DNA of 64,000 nt from Bacillus sp. EAC (lineage in GTDB: Bacteria; Bacillota; Bacilli; Bacillales; Bacillaceae_G): NCBI RefSeq assembly GCF_002156875.1, contig NZ_NCSY01000004.1, forward strand, positions 124,001 through 188,000. Direction: 5' to 3'. Shown piece after piece: positions 51,118 to 59,957 of this stretch (the first letter of the stretch is position 1; each line of letters opens with the position of its first letter). The translations under genes were made by a program, and so were the position numbers. The notes below the pieces were generated by a model. The model ran no database searches. It saw only the letters and a program-made list of their open reading frames with translations, and was not told where the DNA came from.

Positions 51118-51585
51118 ATGAATGATTATATTAAAGTTATGAGATCAATGGTTGGGAATGAAACGATATTAACGGTTGGATGTGGAGCGATTATTGAGGA
51201 TAAATTTGGACGTATCCTACTTCAAAAAAGAACTGACTTTAGTGTTTGGGGAATACCTGGTGGATTATTAGAATTGGGTGAGACATTCGAAGATGCTGTT
51301 AAAAGAGAAGTATTTGAAGAGACGAATCTAACGATAAATAAAGTTAGATTATTTGGTATGTACTCTGGAGAAAATGGTTTTGCACAGTATGCCAATGGAG
51401 ATAAAGTATTTAGTGTACAGATAATTTTTCATGTAACTGATTTCGCAGGTGCTTTACAACAGAATAACGAAAGTAAGGAGCTACGCTTTCTGGATAAAAG
51501 TGAGATACCTGATAATTTAAATAGTCATCAGGCTTCATTTATTTTGGATTGGGTTAATGGGGTGGAAATGCCGATTATTAAGTAA
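51118..51585 (+). CDS. NUDIX hydrolase
   Basis: A 155-residue NUDIX protein. The box reads GGLLELGETFEDAVKREVFEETNL, matching GX5EX7REUXEEXGU except for the final glycine position. It hydrolyses a nucleoside diphosphate derivative; the substrate is not predictable. A weak ribosome site (GAGGGTATAAAGC) precedes the ATG. The next gene follows after 47 bases. Confidence 0.9.
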   Translation: MNDYIKVMRSMVGNETILTVGCGAIIEDKFGRILLQKRTDFSVWGIPGGLLELGETFEDAVKREVFEETNLTINKVRLFGMYSGENGFAQYANGDKVFSVQIIFHVTDFAGALQQNNESKELRFLDKSEIPDNLNSHQASFILDWVNGVEMPIIK

Positions 51586-51632
51586 TAATTTTTAGTTGTA
51601 TAGGTAGGAATTATTAATCAAGGAGAGCTTGA

Positions 51633-52136
51633 ATGAAGAAGATTGTAATAATTGGATCAGGAGGCTCAGGGAAGTCTACCTTTTCAAAAAAATTAGGAGA
51701 AAGACTCCATATAAATGTTTACCATCTCGATGCGCTGTTTTGGAAAGCTAATTGGGAAGGAACGCCAAAAGCTGAGCAAATAAACATTCAAAAACAATTA
51801 GTCCAACAAGATGAGTGGATAATTGACGGGAATTACGGAGGCACGCTGGATATTCGTTTAAATGCAGCGGATACAATCATATTTTTAGATATACCAAGAT
51901 TAATATGTATTTACAGATTAATCAAAAGAAGAATTAAATACAATAAAAAAACACGACCTGATATGGGTGTAGGTAATGAAGAAAAACTCGATATCGAATT
52001 TTTAAAATGGGTTTGGCAATATCCTGTATCAAAGAGACCGCATATTTTAGAAAAATTAGAGCTTTTATCAATGGAAAAAGAAATAGTTCAGTTAAAATCT
52101 TCAAAAGAAGTGGAAACCTATTTAGAAAGTTTATAG
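51633..52136 (+). CDS. FlaR-like P-loop protein (DNA topology modulation family)
   Basis: A 167-residue small P-loop kinase-like protein with Walker A IGSGGSGKST at the N-terminus and a shikimate/adenylate kinase-like order: HLDALFWKANW, IIDGNYGGTLDIRL, and IFLDIPRLICIYRLIKR. The family is usually annotated as topology modulation protein FlaR; the biochemical role is unclear. Good CAAGGAGAGC site. Confidence 0.85.
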   Translation: MKKIVIIGSGGSGKSTFSKKLGERLHINVYHLDALFWKANWEGTPKAEQINIQKQLVQQDEWIIDGNYGGTLDIRLNAADTIIFLDIPRLICIYRLIKRRIKYNKKTRPDMGVGNEEKLDIEFLKWVWQYPVSKRPHILEKLELLSMEKEIVQLKSSKEVETYLESL

Positions 52137-52185
52137 TTTTTATCTATTAATCACTTGAGTGTTATGTAAAAAGCGGAGGGAATAT

Positions 52186-53232
52186 ATGTTAACTAAGAAA
52201 GAATTATCTCAAAGATTTTTGACATTTGCAGAACGCGAGTGTAAAGATTCTAGTAATCTTTACGAATTCTTGGCAATCGAAATTGCAAAAGACGACGTAC
52301 TTTTAACATTATGTTTGAATGCGGGTAATGGACAACCTGTTCCTAATTTACTTTTTGGTGCAGTACATTACCTACTACTTAAAGGGAGTAACCATAGTTT
52401 AAGAGAATTTTATCCAAGTTTAGTAGATAAACCTAAGACTTTTATCAATGCGTTTACAGACTTTAAAGATTTTTGTAGATTACACGAAAATGAGCTTATT
52501 CATCTTTTGCAAACAAAACTTGTTCAAACGAATGAGGTGAGAAGATGTTCCTATCTTTATCCAGTCTTTTGTTCAATTTATGAGAAAACAAAAAAGCCAT
52601 TAGCACTTATAGAAATCGGCTCAAGTGCTGGTTTACAGCTGATTTGGGACATGTACTCCTATTCATATAATACAAATGAAGTTTTTGGGAATAAAGATTC
52701 GCGATTAAATATTACTGCCGAGCTAAAAGGGGATTTTAAGCCGGTTTTATATTCAACACCACCACCAGTTTCATCAAGAATTGGGATTGATCTAAATCTA
52801 ATTGATGTTACGAATGAAGAAGAACAATTGTGGCTAAAATCGCTAATTTGGCCCGAACATAAGGAACGATTATTGATGTTTGAAACTGCGATTAGCTATA
52901 TAAAAGAATGCCCAGTTCGCTTCATTGAGGGAGATGGTGTTTCTTTACTAAAGGAAATAGTTGAACAAATTTCAAATGAATATACTGTCTGCATTTTTCA
53001 TACTCACGTAGCAAATCAAATGCCAGAAGAAACAAAGAAATTACTCTTAGAAACTATAAAACTTATTGGCAATAACAGAGATGTTTTTCATATTTATAAC
53101 AACATTCAAGATAGATACTTACACTTAGACTATTATTTAGTTGGTGTAGAGCATTTGGAAACAATCGCTGAAACTGAAGGTCATGGTAGATGGTTTAGAT
53201 GGTTGGATCAGAATGATTTTCATGAGAATTAA
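52186..53232 (+). CDS. DUF2332 family protein
   Basis: A 348-residue protein of the DUF2332 family: AGNGQPVPNLLFGAVHYLLL near residue 50, EIGSSAGLQLIWDMYSY in the middle (a nucleotide- or SAM-binding-like glycine loop), and VCIFHTHVANQMP late. The function is unknown. The start at 52186 follows GCGGAGGGAA; the ATG at 52159 lacks a site. It appears to be a single unit. Confidence 0.85.
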   Translation: MLTKKELSQRFLTFAERECKDSSNLYEFLAIEIAKDDVLLTLCLNAGNGQPVPNLLFGAVHYLLLKGSNHSLREFYPSLVDKPKTFINAFTDFKDFCRLHENELIHLLQTKLVQTNEVRRCSYLYPVFCSIYEKTKKPLALIEIGSSAGLQLIWDMYSYSYNTNEVFGNKDSRLNITAELKGDFKPVLYSTPPPVSSRIGIDLNLIDVTNEEEQLWLKSLIWPEHKERLLMFETAISYIKECPVRFIEGDGVSLLKEIVEQISNEYTVCIFHTHVANQMPEETKKLLLETIKLIGNNRDVFHIYNNIQDRYLHLDYYLVGVEHLETIAETEGHGRWFRWLDQNDFHEN

Positions 53233-53310
53233 AGTCGTTGTTAATGGTTAATGTTTAGTTTGTTATTCAACAAACTGGCAGATTAGTAGAATAAGGAGCG
53301 TTCTAAATAA

Positions 53311-53385
53311 ATCAATTTTTCTTGATTAATATGTTGTATTTATTCAGTAAATCAACATATAATTAATTAATCAAAAAAAATTGAT
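53311..53385. promoter_or_regulatory. Two ArsR operators upstream of arsR
   Basis: ATCAATTTTTCTTGAT (53311-53326) and ATCAAAAAAAATTGAT (53370-53385) both fit ATCAA-N6-TTGAT, the ArsR-family operator. The second directly abuts the arsR ribosome binding site. A third copy is at 53757. Confidence 0.75.
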
Positions 53386-53400
53386 GAAGGAGATCGGCAT

Positions 53401-53739
53401 ATGACAGAGATGATACAACAGTTCCAGAAATTTGAGCAGAAGTTTAAAGCATTAGCTGATCAGAAGCGTCTAGAGATCATGTATAAGCTTTGCCAAAGAG
53501 GAAGTACGTGCGTATGCGATTTAACAGAAGCATTCGATATGACCCAATCAAAGCTTTCATATCATTTGAAAATCTTACTGGATGCAGGGCTCATTGTAAA
53601 AGAGACGAAAGGTACATGGAGCTATTACGATTTAAACGACACAGAAGTCAACAACTTACTTTCAGAAGAGCTATGCTGTATTTTCCGAAAATCAGGTAAC
53701 GGTAACGGTAACAGTAACAGTAGTAGTAATTGTTGTTAA
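53401..53739 (+). CDS. arsR: ArsR-family arsenite-responsive repressor
   Basis: A 112-residue winged-helix repressor. The metal-sensing pair lies in TCVCDLTEAFDMTQSKLSYHLK (ELCVCDL-type box at the start of the recognition helix). The C-terminus has a further CC pair after a Gly/Asn/Ser tail. It would leave DNA on arsenite binding, derepressing the four-gene operon. Ribosome site AAGGAGATCGGC. Confidence 0.92.
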   Translation: MTEMIQQFQKFEQKFKALADQKRLEIMYKLCQRGSTCVCDLTEAFDMTQSKLSYHLKILLDAGLIVKETKGTWSYYDLNDTEVNNLLSEELCCIFRKSGNGNGNSNSSSNCC

Positions 53740-53756
53740 TTTTTTTTAATCATTAA

Positions 53757-53772
53757 ATCAATTTTTTTTGAT
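53757..53772. promoter_or_regulatory. Third ArsR operator, between arsR and arsI
   Basis: ATCAATTTTTTTTGAT fits ATCAA-N6-TTGAT exactly, in the 59-base gap between arsR and the VOC gene. It may drive an internal arsI promoter. Confidence 0.7.
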
Positions 53773-53798
53773 TAAATAAGTTAAGGGAGGAATTCTGT

Positions 53799-54233
53799 AT
53801 GAAATATGTTCATGTAGGGGTCAACGTTACAAACTTAGAGGCATCAATGGTATTTTATCAAAAGGTATTTGGTGTATCACCTGTGAAAGTAAAAGAAGGC
53901 TATGCGAAGTTTCTATTAGAAAATCCAGGACTGAATTTCACACTGAATGTTCGTGATCAAGTTGAGGGGAATCAAGTAAATCATTTTGGTTTCCAGGTCG
54001 AAACAGCTGAAGAAATCGTTTATCACAAGGAAAGACTAGAAAAAGAAGGATTCTTTGCACGGGAACAAATGAATACTACATGTTGCTATGCCGTACAAGA
54101 TAAGTTTTGGATAATGGATCCAGACGGAAACGAATGGGAATTTTTCTTCACGAAAGCAGATAGTGAAGTCCATAGCATCAAAGATGAAAGTTGTTGTGTA
54201 ACAACAGATTCTTCAACGAATCAGTGCTGTTAA
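53799..54233 (+). CDS. arsI: ArsI-type VOC dioxygenase (C-As lyase) / CadI family
   Basis: A 144-residue VOC protein matching ArsI: Fe(II) ligands H5, H62 and E114 and the vicinal cysteines C95-C96 in TTCCYA, which bind trivalent organoarsenicals. Known ArsI splits the carbon-arsenic bond of methylarsenite and trivalent aromatic arsenicals. The extra C-terminal tail has two CC pairs (DESCCV, NQCC). It lies in an arsR operon with its own upstream operator. The related CadI annotation is the alternative. Confidence 0.88.
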   Translation: MKYVHVGVNVTNLEASMVFYQKVFGVSPVKVKEGYAKFLLENPGLNFTLNVRDQVEGNQVNHFGFQVETAEEIVYHKERLEKEGFFAREQMNTTCCYAVQDKFWIMDPDGNEWEFFFTKADSEVHSIKDESCCVTTDSSTNQCC

Positions 54234-54261
54234 AAAAGTCAATTTTAATAGGGGTATAGGC

Positions 54262-54903
54262 TTGAGAAAGAAATTAATCGCAGAATTTTTAGGAACATAT
54301 TTTTTAGTATTTGCTGGAACAGGTGCTATTGTCATTAATGCATTAACTAATAGTTTAACGCATGTAGGGATTGCCTTCACGTTCGGTCTGGTCGTCATGG
54401 CATCAATTTATACTTTCGGGCACGTATCTGGTGCCCATTTTAACCCTGCTGTGACGATTGGTTTTTTCATTCATGGTGATTTAACGAAACGAGAAGCAGC
54501 TAGTTACATTTTGATTCAATTAATTGGGGCTGTGGCTGCGAGCGCGACGTTATATGGCTTATTCGGTAACATCGCTTCATTAGGTTCCACCTTACCAAGA
54601 GGTTCGTGGGAACAATCGTTTATTTTGGAATTTATTCTGACGTTTTTCTTAATGATGGTGATTTTGGGTTCAGCGATCCATGGAAAAGCCGTTAAATCCT
54701 TTGCAGGTATTGCAATTGGGGCAACTGTTGGCCTTGAAGCCATGTTTGCAGGACCGATTTGCGGGGCATCGATGAATCCTGCACGATCAATTGGTCCAGC
54801 AATCATATCAGGTACAACACACTCTTTATGGATTTATATTGTTGCAACCATTTTAGGAGCAAGTTGTGCAGCATTACTTTATCGAATACTTCACGAGAAT
54901 TAA
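54262..54903 (+). CDS. MIP-family channel (aquaglyceroporin, AqpS-like)
   Basis: A 213-residue aquaporin with six helices and two NPA motifs, N61 in HFNPAVT and N172 in SMNPARS. Within an ars operon such a channel (AqpS in Sinorhizobium meliloti) lets arsenite formed by ArsC leave the cell down its gradient, replacing ArsB. Start is TTG at 54262 behind AATAGGGG. It is located between arsI and arsC, all in one direction with short gaps. Confidence 0.88.
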   Translation: MRKKLIAEFLGTYFLVFAGTGAIVINALTNSLTHVGIAFTFGLVVMASIYTFGHVSGAHFNPAVTIGFFIHGDLTKREAASYILIQLIGAVAASATLYGLFGNIASLGSTLPRGSWEQSFILEFILTFFLMMVILGSAIHGKAVKSFAGIAIGATVGLEAMFAGPICGASMNPARSIGPAIISGTTHSLWIYIVATILGASCAALLYRILHEN

Positions 54904-54916
54904 AGGAGGATACACT

Positions 54917-55318
54917 ATGGCTAATAAAACAATTTATTTTTTATGCACAGGAAACTCTTGCCGTAGCCAAATGGCTGAAGCGTGGGGGAAAAAATATTTA
55001 GGAAGCGAATGGAATGTTCTTTCAGCTGGAATCGAAGCGCATGGTGTGAATCCAAATGCAATTAAAGCAATGGACGAAGTTGGTATGGATATCCGTAACC
55101 AAACATCAGATGTAATCGATAATGAGATTTTAAATAGTGCAGATTTAGTAGTAACATTATGTGGTCATGCAAATGATGTTTGCCCTGTGACACCATCTCA
55201 TGTAAAACGAGTTCACTGGGGATTTGATGATCCTGCAGGTCAAGAATGGACAGTGTTCCAAAAAGTACGCGATCAAATTGGTGAACGTATTAAACAGTTT
55301 GCAGAAACAGGTGAATAA
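54917..55318 (+). CDS. arsC: Thioredoxin-coupled arsenate reductase ArsC
   Basis: A 133-residue low-molecular-weight phosphatase-type ArsC: P-loop [14 protein letters not shown] with nucleophile C10 and C15, and the redox pair in [13 protein letters not shown] (about C82 and C89). It reduces arsenate to arsenite. Start at 54917 follows AAAGGAGGATACACT; earlier reading lies in the channel gene. It is the last gene of the operon, with a strong terminator behind it. Confidence 0.95.
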   Translation: MANKTIYFLCTGNSCRSQMAEAWGKKYLGSEWNVLSAGIEAHGVNPNAIKAMDEVGMDIRNQTSDVIDNEILNSADLVVTLCGHANDVCPVTPSHVKRVHWGFDDPAGQEWTVFQKVRDQIGERIKQFAETGE

Positions 55319-55322
55319 ATTT

Positions 55323-55357
55323 AAAAATTGCCTAGCGAAAAAACTAGGCAATTTTTT
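55323..55357. terminator. Bidirectional terminator after arsC
   Basis: AAAATTGCCTAG / CTAGGCAATTTT stem with an 8-base loop and T run. It serves arsC and possibly the convergent cupredoxin gene. Confidence 0.88.
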
Positions 55358-55372
55358 ATTAACTTCAGTTAT

Positions 55373-56224
55373 TTATTTAACAGTAATTGTTCCTTTAAAC
55401 ATCCCCATTCCGCATTCATAATGATAAACGCCAGTTTTCAATGGTTTAATATGGACGTAGTTGTCAGCATTTTTGTTTAAAGATAGGTTCAACTTCAGTT
55501 CTTTTGATAAAATGATACTTGCACAAACATCGTCTTTTGGTGTTTTAAAATTAATAATGGCCGGTTTTCCAGCTTTTATTACGAGATTATTTGGCGTATA
55601 ACCATCAACTTTTACATGAATCGTTTGAATGTCACTGCTTGTTGCTGTGAATTTAATATCTTCTACTTCAGGCTCATCAGTACCATTGGCGAATAGCGTT
55701 GTTTTACCAAATACAAACACACCCATGAATACTAATAAAACAACTAAAACGATTGGATTTGCGATTAACGGCTTTTTTACTAGTGATTCTTGTTTCTTTT
55801 CGCGTGTTTCTTCACCAATTAAGCGAATCAGGATGACAAATACAAAGACAAATAAGATATCAATAAAGTAGACCATAATATCAATTGATTTTGGCTGCAA
55901 CATAACACCTAACATCGATCCCATCATTCCACCCATAATTGCTGCTGTTACGCCGTCTAATGAAGCCATGAGTGAAACAGGTCTTCCGTTTAAATAACCA
56001 ATAATGACCCCAATTGTAATCGCTGCAATTGTAGGGATTGTTAGATCCTTTGACTCTGCAAAGACACCTAAAAGTGTTCCTAAAGCAATGCTCGTCATCA
56101 TTGAATTGGTCATACTGATCATCATGCCAGTCATGCAGGTGATTTTTTGTTTATTTCGGAAGGTAAAATAGATTACATAACTTGATAAAAGTGCAATTAA
56201 TGTAAGACTAACTGGTATTAACAT
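55373..56224 (-). CDS. Membrane protein with C-terminal cupredoxin-like domain
   Basis: A 283-residue protein: about five hydrophobic helices in residues 1-175 with a Met-rich first part (MTGMMISMTNSMM), then an exported domain of about 100 residues. That domain ends HYECGMGMFKGTITV, a type-1 copper-site pattern (Cys, Met and an upstream His/Cys in DDVCASI). It resembles cupredoxin fusion proteins seen near copper-resistance genes. Copper sensing, binding or transfer is likely but not certain. It lies convergent with the ars operon. GGGGGAATAC precedes the start. Confidence 0.75.
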   Translation of the reverse strand: MLIPVSLTLIALLSSYVIYFTFRNKQKITCMTGMMISMTNSMMTSIALGTLLGVFAESKDLTIPTIAAITIGVIIGYLNGRPVSLMASLDGVTAAIMGGMMGSMLGVMLQPKSIDIMVYFIDILFVFVFVILIRLIGEETREKKQESLVKKPLIANPIVLVVLLVFMGVFVFGKTTLFANGTDEPEVEDIKFTATSSDIQTIHVKVDGYTPNNLVIKAGKPAIINFKTPKDDVCASIILSKELKLNLSLNKNADNYVHIKPLKTGVYHYECGMGMFKGTITVK

Positions 56225-56436
56225 ATGTATTTGTATTCCCCCAATACCCCAGTACTTTTTGGATTTTTGACAATTAGCACAAACTAAAACAATTATATCG
56301 TTAAATAAAACGTAGAACCAATGAACAATTTATGACACTTCTTGTTCAACTACCATGGAAGTACATTAAATACTTCTATTCACTGTGGTGAATCTGAGGA
56401 TTCATGGTGGGCTAACGCATGCTTTAGTGAAACAAC

Positions 56437-56476
56437 AAATAGAGGATCATCATTATTTGATAATCCTCTATTTTGC
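56437..56476. terminator. Bidirectional terminator
   Basis: AATAGAGGAT / ATCCTCTATT stem with TTATTTGAT loop region, 3' of the Dph6-like gene. The rest of 56225-56492 shows no gene. Confidence 0.7.
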
Positions 56477-56492
56477 TAACTGACAGTTTAGT

Positions 56493-57197
56493 TCAGCAAG
56501 AAAGTTTGTTTAAATTATCAAGCTCCAAAGGTAAAAAAGCATATTCTCCGTCCTTAATAACCTTACATTTACGAACTGGAATAGGATGTTTAAAAATAGG
56601 CCCATCTATTACTGTGGTATGGAACTCTCCACCTTCTCCGCACGGGTCAATAGCACGAGCTTCAAGTTCTTTTATGTATTCATGGGTTAACGTTCGACCT
56701 AAATCGTCTTCGCGCATTCCTAATGATAAATTAACCGTTACAATGATCGTTTCAAATCCCAGATTTATGAATTCTTCGACTGCTTCACGATGATTTATTT
56801 CCCATAATGGCATCCCGAGCTTTAATCCAGCCTGCTTCGTAACCTTTTCATGCCAACAGCCATGAGCAGGCATATCCAAGTCTCCGGTTACTAACACTTC
56901 AGCACCTAGATTTTTAGCATTTTCTAAAAGGCGTGTAAATACTTTTTCATAATCTGCCCAACTTGCATCACCGGTATATACGGGCAAACCTATTGATTTA
57001 GCTTGGGCACGTATAAGCTCCGGAGGCATCCCATGGGATCTGGAACGTTTCCCTTCTTCTTCCAGCATGACGATGAGTCCAACCGCTTCACCAACATTCA
57101 TTGCTTTATATAATGCTAGAACACTATCCTTGCCACCGCTAAAAGAAGTTATAAATTTATGCCCGCGAGCACCATTTTTCCAATCAAATACTGCCAT
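56493..57197 (-). CDS. Dph6-like ATP pyrophosphatase (diphthine-ammonia ligase family)
   Basis: A 234-residue PP-loop ATPase with SFSGGKDSVLALY at 18-30 and the family segments SRSHGMPPELIRAQAKSIGLP, GDLDMPAHGCWHEKV and DPCGEGGEFHTTVIDGP. The eukaryotic and archaeal relative amidates diphthine on EF-2, which bacteria lack, so the bacterial substrate must be different. It is monocistronic with a GGGAGAAAATATGT start region. Confidence 0.85.
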   Translation of the reverse strand: MAVFDWKNGARGHKFITSFSGGKDSVLALYKAMNVGEAVGLIVMLEEEGKRSRSHGMPPELIRAQAKSIGLPVYTGDASWADYEKVFTRLLENAKNLGAEVLVTGDLDMPAHGCWHEKVTKQAGLKLGMPLWEINHREAVEEFINLGFETIIVTVNLSLGMREDDLGRTLTHEYIKELEARAIDPCGEGGEFHTTVIDGPIFKHPIPVRKCKVIKDGEYAFLPLELDNLNKLSC

Positions 57198-57319
57198 ACA
57201 TATTTTCTCCCTTCATTGACTTCTATCAAGAGACCCATTTATAAGCTAATTTGATATTTTATATATGAAATTTTATAGCTATATAGTTTGATTTTATCAC
57301 GCTTGGACCTCATAAAATT

Positions 57320-57955
57320 TTAATCGTTAATGATTAATCCCATTAGTGTCGCAAACTGAACAGCTTGATACGATGAAACTTTGCAACCTTTCAAACTGTC
57401 TATTGAAACAATTAATGTATTAAAGTTAGAAGAACTAATATCTATGCCCTTAAGTGATGTTTGTTCAAAGTTTGCGCCCTCGAGATTGCATATTTGAAAA
57501 TCAACTTTTTTAAATTTACAATCATAAAAATCAGTATTTTTTAATGCCGCATCTTGAAATATTACCTTTTCTAACTTTGAATTTCCAAATAATGCCAAAT
57601 TTAATATAGAATTATCAAACTGTACGTTTCCGAAGCTAGATTCCGTAAAATTCACACCTAATAACTTACAATTTTTGAATATGACTTTGTGAATGGAAGA
57701 CTTGCTCAAATTACAATTTGATAAATCACAGTCTTCAAAATATACATCAGTAATATCGATTTTGCTAAAATCTGTATTGTTGAATCTACAATTTTTAATT
57801 ACCATTTTAGATAATCGTGCTCTCTCAACAACTTCATTTTCAAAAACAGAGTCAGAGATACTACACATTTCTAATTCCGGATCTTCTTCATAAAAAATAT
57901 CGTAAAAGTTTTTCGATAGTAATTCTTTTGGGATATTTGGTGAATCAATTTTCAT
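57320..57955 (-). CDS. Pentapeptide-repeat protein
   Basis: A 211-residue protein in which almost every fifth residue is Leu/Phe/Ile/Val with the A(N/D)(L/F)xx pattern from about residue 35 to 185 (FEDCDLSNCNLSKSS, ANFEQTSLKGIDISS). It forms a quadrilateral beta-helix. There is no signal peptide. Some family members mimic DNA and protect gyrase (Qnr, MfpA), but nothing here identifies a target. AGTGAGGAATTATT precedes the start. The gap 57956-58320 shows nothing recognisable. Confidence 0.85.
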   Translation of the reverse strand: MKIDSPNIPKELLSKNFYDIFYEEDPELEMCSISDSVFENEVVERARLSKMVIKNCRFNNTDFSKIDITDVYFEDCDLSNCNLSKSSIHKVIFKNCKLLGVNFTESSFGNVQFDNSILNLALFGNSKLEKVIFQDAALKNTDFYDCKFKKVDFQICNLEGANFEQTSLKGIDISSSNFNTLIVSIDSLKGCKVSSYQAVQFATLMGLIIND

Positions 57956-58320
57956 AATAATTCCTCACTGTCTATATATTTGATCTTTCGTCATCTAATT
58001 AATAGATTAATTAACCTTAACTATAAAGAATTTTAGATTAAAAAAAAGACTATTATTTTGTATGAGTTTATGTGCAAAACAACTTTATTTTTAAATTCAG
58101 TAGATTTAATCTGGTAATTTTATTAAGTGTATGGTTGGATTACCTTATAATTTAACGATTGCATTATTTAACCAGCAATAGACTGATTCTGGGGATTCTT
58201 TTAGTTTCACTATATGAAAGATAGCGTAGACAAGGATTTTAAAAGGAATAGTCGAACTTTAATTGAAAAGGAATTAATGAAAAACAAAAATCTGATTATC
58301 TTAAAAAAGGGGACTTTGAA

Positions 58321-58695
58321 ATGAAATACTTATGTTTAGGTTACTTCAATCCAAAAAAAATGGATGCTCGTTCCGAGAAGGAGATTGAAACGATCATGAG
58401 TGAATGTCACCCCCACCTCGAGAACCTTTACAATAGTGGACAAGTACTTATCGATGCTGGACTTGACTCGAAAGTGAAATATTTACAGCGCAAGAATGGG
58501 AAGGTTGAGGTTTTGGACAGCCCTTTGATCAAAACCACAGAAATGATAGGGAGTGCGTTCATCATAGAAGCACATGACATCGAGGAAGCAACTAAGTTGG
58601 CATCCTTACATCCGACCACTCAAGTGGAAGCCGGAGAGCAGTTCGATTGGAGAATTGAGATCCGCCCTATTCATTACTTCGAGAAGAGAGTTTAA
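58321..58695 (+). CDS. YciI-family protein
   Basis: A 124-residue YciI-like (ferredoxin-fold) protein: MKYLCLGYFNPKKMD, central AFIIEAHDIEEATKLASLHP, and EIRPIHYF at the end. The family includes the dehydrochlorinase-like YCII domain and DGPF proteins; the substrate is unknown. Codon use is visibly richer in G+C (CTCGAG, GACATCGAG, CTTGACTCG) than in its neighbours, which could mean recent transfer. It has AAAAGGGGACTTTGAA upstream. Confidence 0.82.
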   Translation: MKYLCLGYFNPKKMDARSEKEIETIMSECHPHLENLYNSGQVLIDAGLDSKVKYLQRKNGKVEVLDSPLIKTTEMIGSAFIIEAHDIEEATKLASLHPTTQVEAGEQFDWRIEIRPIHYFEKRV

Positions 58696-58737
58696 AAGAA
58701 ATTTATAGACATTAAGAATGATTGCATGTGTTAGCTC

Positions 58738-58782
58738 AAGATCACGAAGGAATGGTTAAACAGTCCTTCATGATCTTTTTTC
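58738..58782 (+). terminator. Intrinsic terminator after the YciI gene
   Basis: AAGATCACGAAGGA / TCCTTCATGATCTT stem followed by TTTTTC. Confidence 0.85.
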
Positions 58783-58799
58783 TTTTCTGAAGGAATCTC

Positions 58800-58936
58800 T
58801 TACATTTGTTTTATATTATACTTTTTCATCAACTTTTTTGTATGTTCAATTCCTTTTTCTATTAAATAAACGGATTTTGAACGCTTGATGCCATGAACGA
58901 AATCAATCATAATGAAAAGCCTGTAGATTGTTTAAA
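58800..58936 (-). pseudogene. Possible C-terminal remnant of a small DUF protein
   Basis: On the minus strand, about 45 codons read YRLFIMIDFVHGIKRSKS then VYLIEKGIEHTKKLMKKYN before a TAA. The K-S-V-Y-L-x-E-x-G segment resembles the end of small winged-helix-like Bacillus proteins. There is no ribosome site, and a stop codon precedes it. It is low confidence. Confidence 0.3.
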
Positions 58937-58975
58937 ATAAATAGGCACAAAGTAAACTAATTAGGGGTGTACAAT

Positions 58976-59356
58976 TTGAAAAGGCATTTAACAGTTATTA
59001 CCTTTATAGTAATCGTTTCACTTTTATTATTTGGTTGTCTAGATCCTCATACAAAGCAAACGATCGGAACAAAAGAGATGTACGTTCATATAACTGAACA
59101 TGGACAAAAAAAGACAATAAAAGATGAGAAAGGGGATTCGTTTAACCGCTACTATTATCAAATAAAAGCATACGATGAAAATGGAAAACAAGAAATTGTT
59201 ACTTTCAGTGCTGCCAAAAATTTAAAGTTAGATTCATTTCTGCGTGTTTATGTAGCTAAAGGTAAGTATAAAGATGGAACTAAACCTATTAGCACATATG
59301 AAGAGGTGAAAGAATTAGAAGTGCCAAAGAAAGCTAGAGTAAAAATACATGGTTAA
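58976..59356 (+). CDS. YxeA-like (DUF1093) lipoprotein
   Basis: A 126-residue protein: lipoprotein signal peptide with lipobox LLLFGC (Cys about residue 21), then a small OB-like domain (QTIGTKEMYVHI .. RYYYQIKAYDENGKQ .. LRVYVAKGKYKDG). This matches the YxeA/DUF1093 family of small exported Bacillus proteins of unknown function. TTG at 58976 was chosen because AGGGGTG lies 6 bases upstream; GTG at 58967 overlaps that site. Confidence 0.8.
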   Translation: MKRHLTVITFIVIVSLLLFGCLDPHTKQTIGTKEMYVHITEHGQKKTIKDEKGDSFNRYYYQIKAYDENGKQEIVTFSAAKNLKLDSFLRVYVAKGKYKDGTKPISTYEEVKELEVPKKARVKIHG

Positions 59357-59495
59357 ACTGTTCAATAATTTACTGTTATTGAAGTACCAAAGCCTTTTTA
59401 GCATATTTTCATAAGGAATATCCGAGAGTTTATATGAATAAACCCCCTTTTTGAACTAAAAGGGGGCGTCTCCTTGTCAGAAATCTATTAAACCA

Positions 59496-59957
59496 CTAAC
59501 CATTCCAGTCGACAGCTAGCATACCATATACAATATGATCAACATAATGATCGTAAAGCCATTCAGCATTTCTAATTTGGCCCTCATGGATGAAGCGGAG
59601 TCTTTCTGGAATTGCTCTACTCTTAGTATTTTCCACAGCTGCTCTAATTTCAACTCGATTTAATTTTAAGTCATTTATTGCATAATTGACAAAAGCACGA
59701 CATGCATTTGTCATTATTCCGCAGCCTTCAAAACCTTTCCCTAACCAATATCCAATGCTTGTTGATTTGTTATGCCAATCAATTTTATGGAACCCTATTA
59801 CGCCAGCGATTTCACCATTATGCCATATCCCTGCTTGTATGCCATTATTTTCTGCATATTGCTTCTGTGTTGATTTTATAAAGTTTTCCGTATCCTCTAA
59901 AAATTTGTTATTTGCAATTAATGGTAACCATTGTTTTAAATGATCCATGTTCTTCAT
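59496..59957 (-). pseudogene. N-terminally truncated RimJ/RimL-type GNAT acetyltransferase
   Basis: The 153 codons cover MDHLKQWLPLI onward: AGIWHNGEIAGVIGFHKID, YWLGKGFEGCGIMTNACRAFVNYA and LNRVEIRAAVENTKSRAIPERL. Relatives have about 30 more residues before the HLKQWLP block; here the frame upstream soon reaches TAA. No ribosome site precedes the ATG at 59957. The usual SRAIPERLGF reads SRAIPERLRF. It is probably a decaying gene, though translation of a short form is not excluded. Confidence 0.6.

Noticed and set aside
50880-51119. 79-codon minus-strand hydrophobic open frame
   Set aside because: No ribosome binding site, it spans a terminator hairpin, and its start overlaps the NUDIX start codon. 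The hydrophobic look comes from AT-rich sequence.
56225-56492. Gene in the gap between the cupredoxin and Dph6-like genes
   Set aside because: No open frame with a ribosome site; only a terminator hairpin was found.
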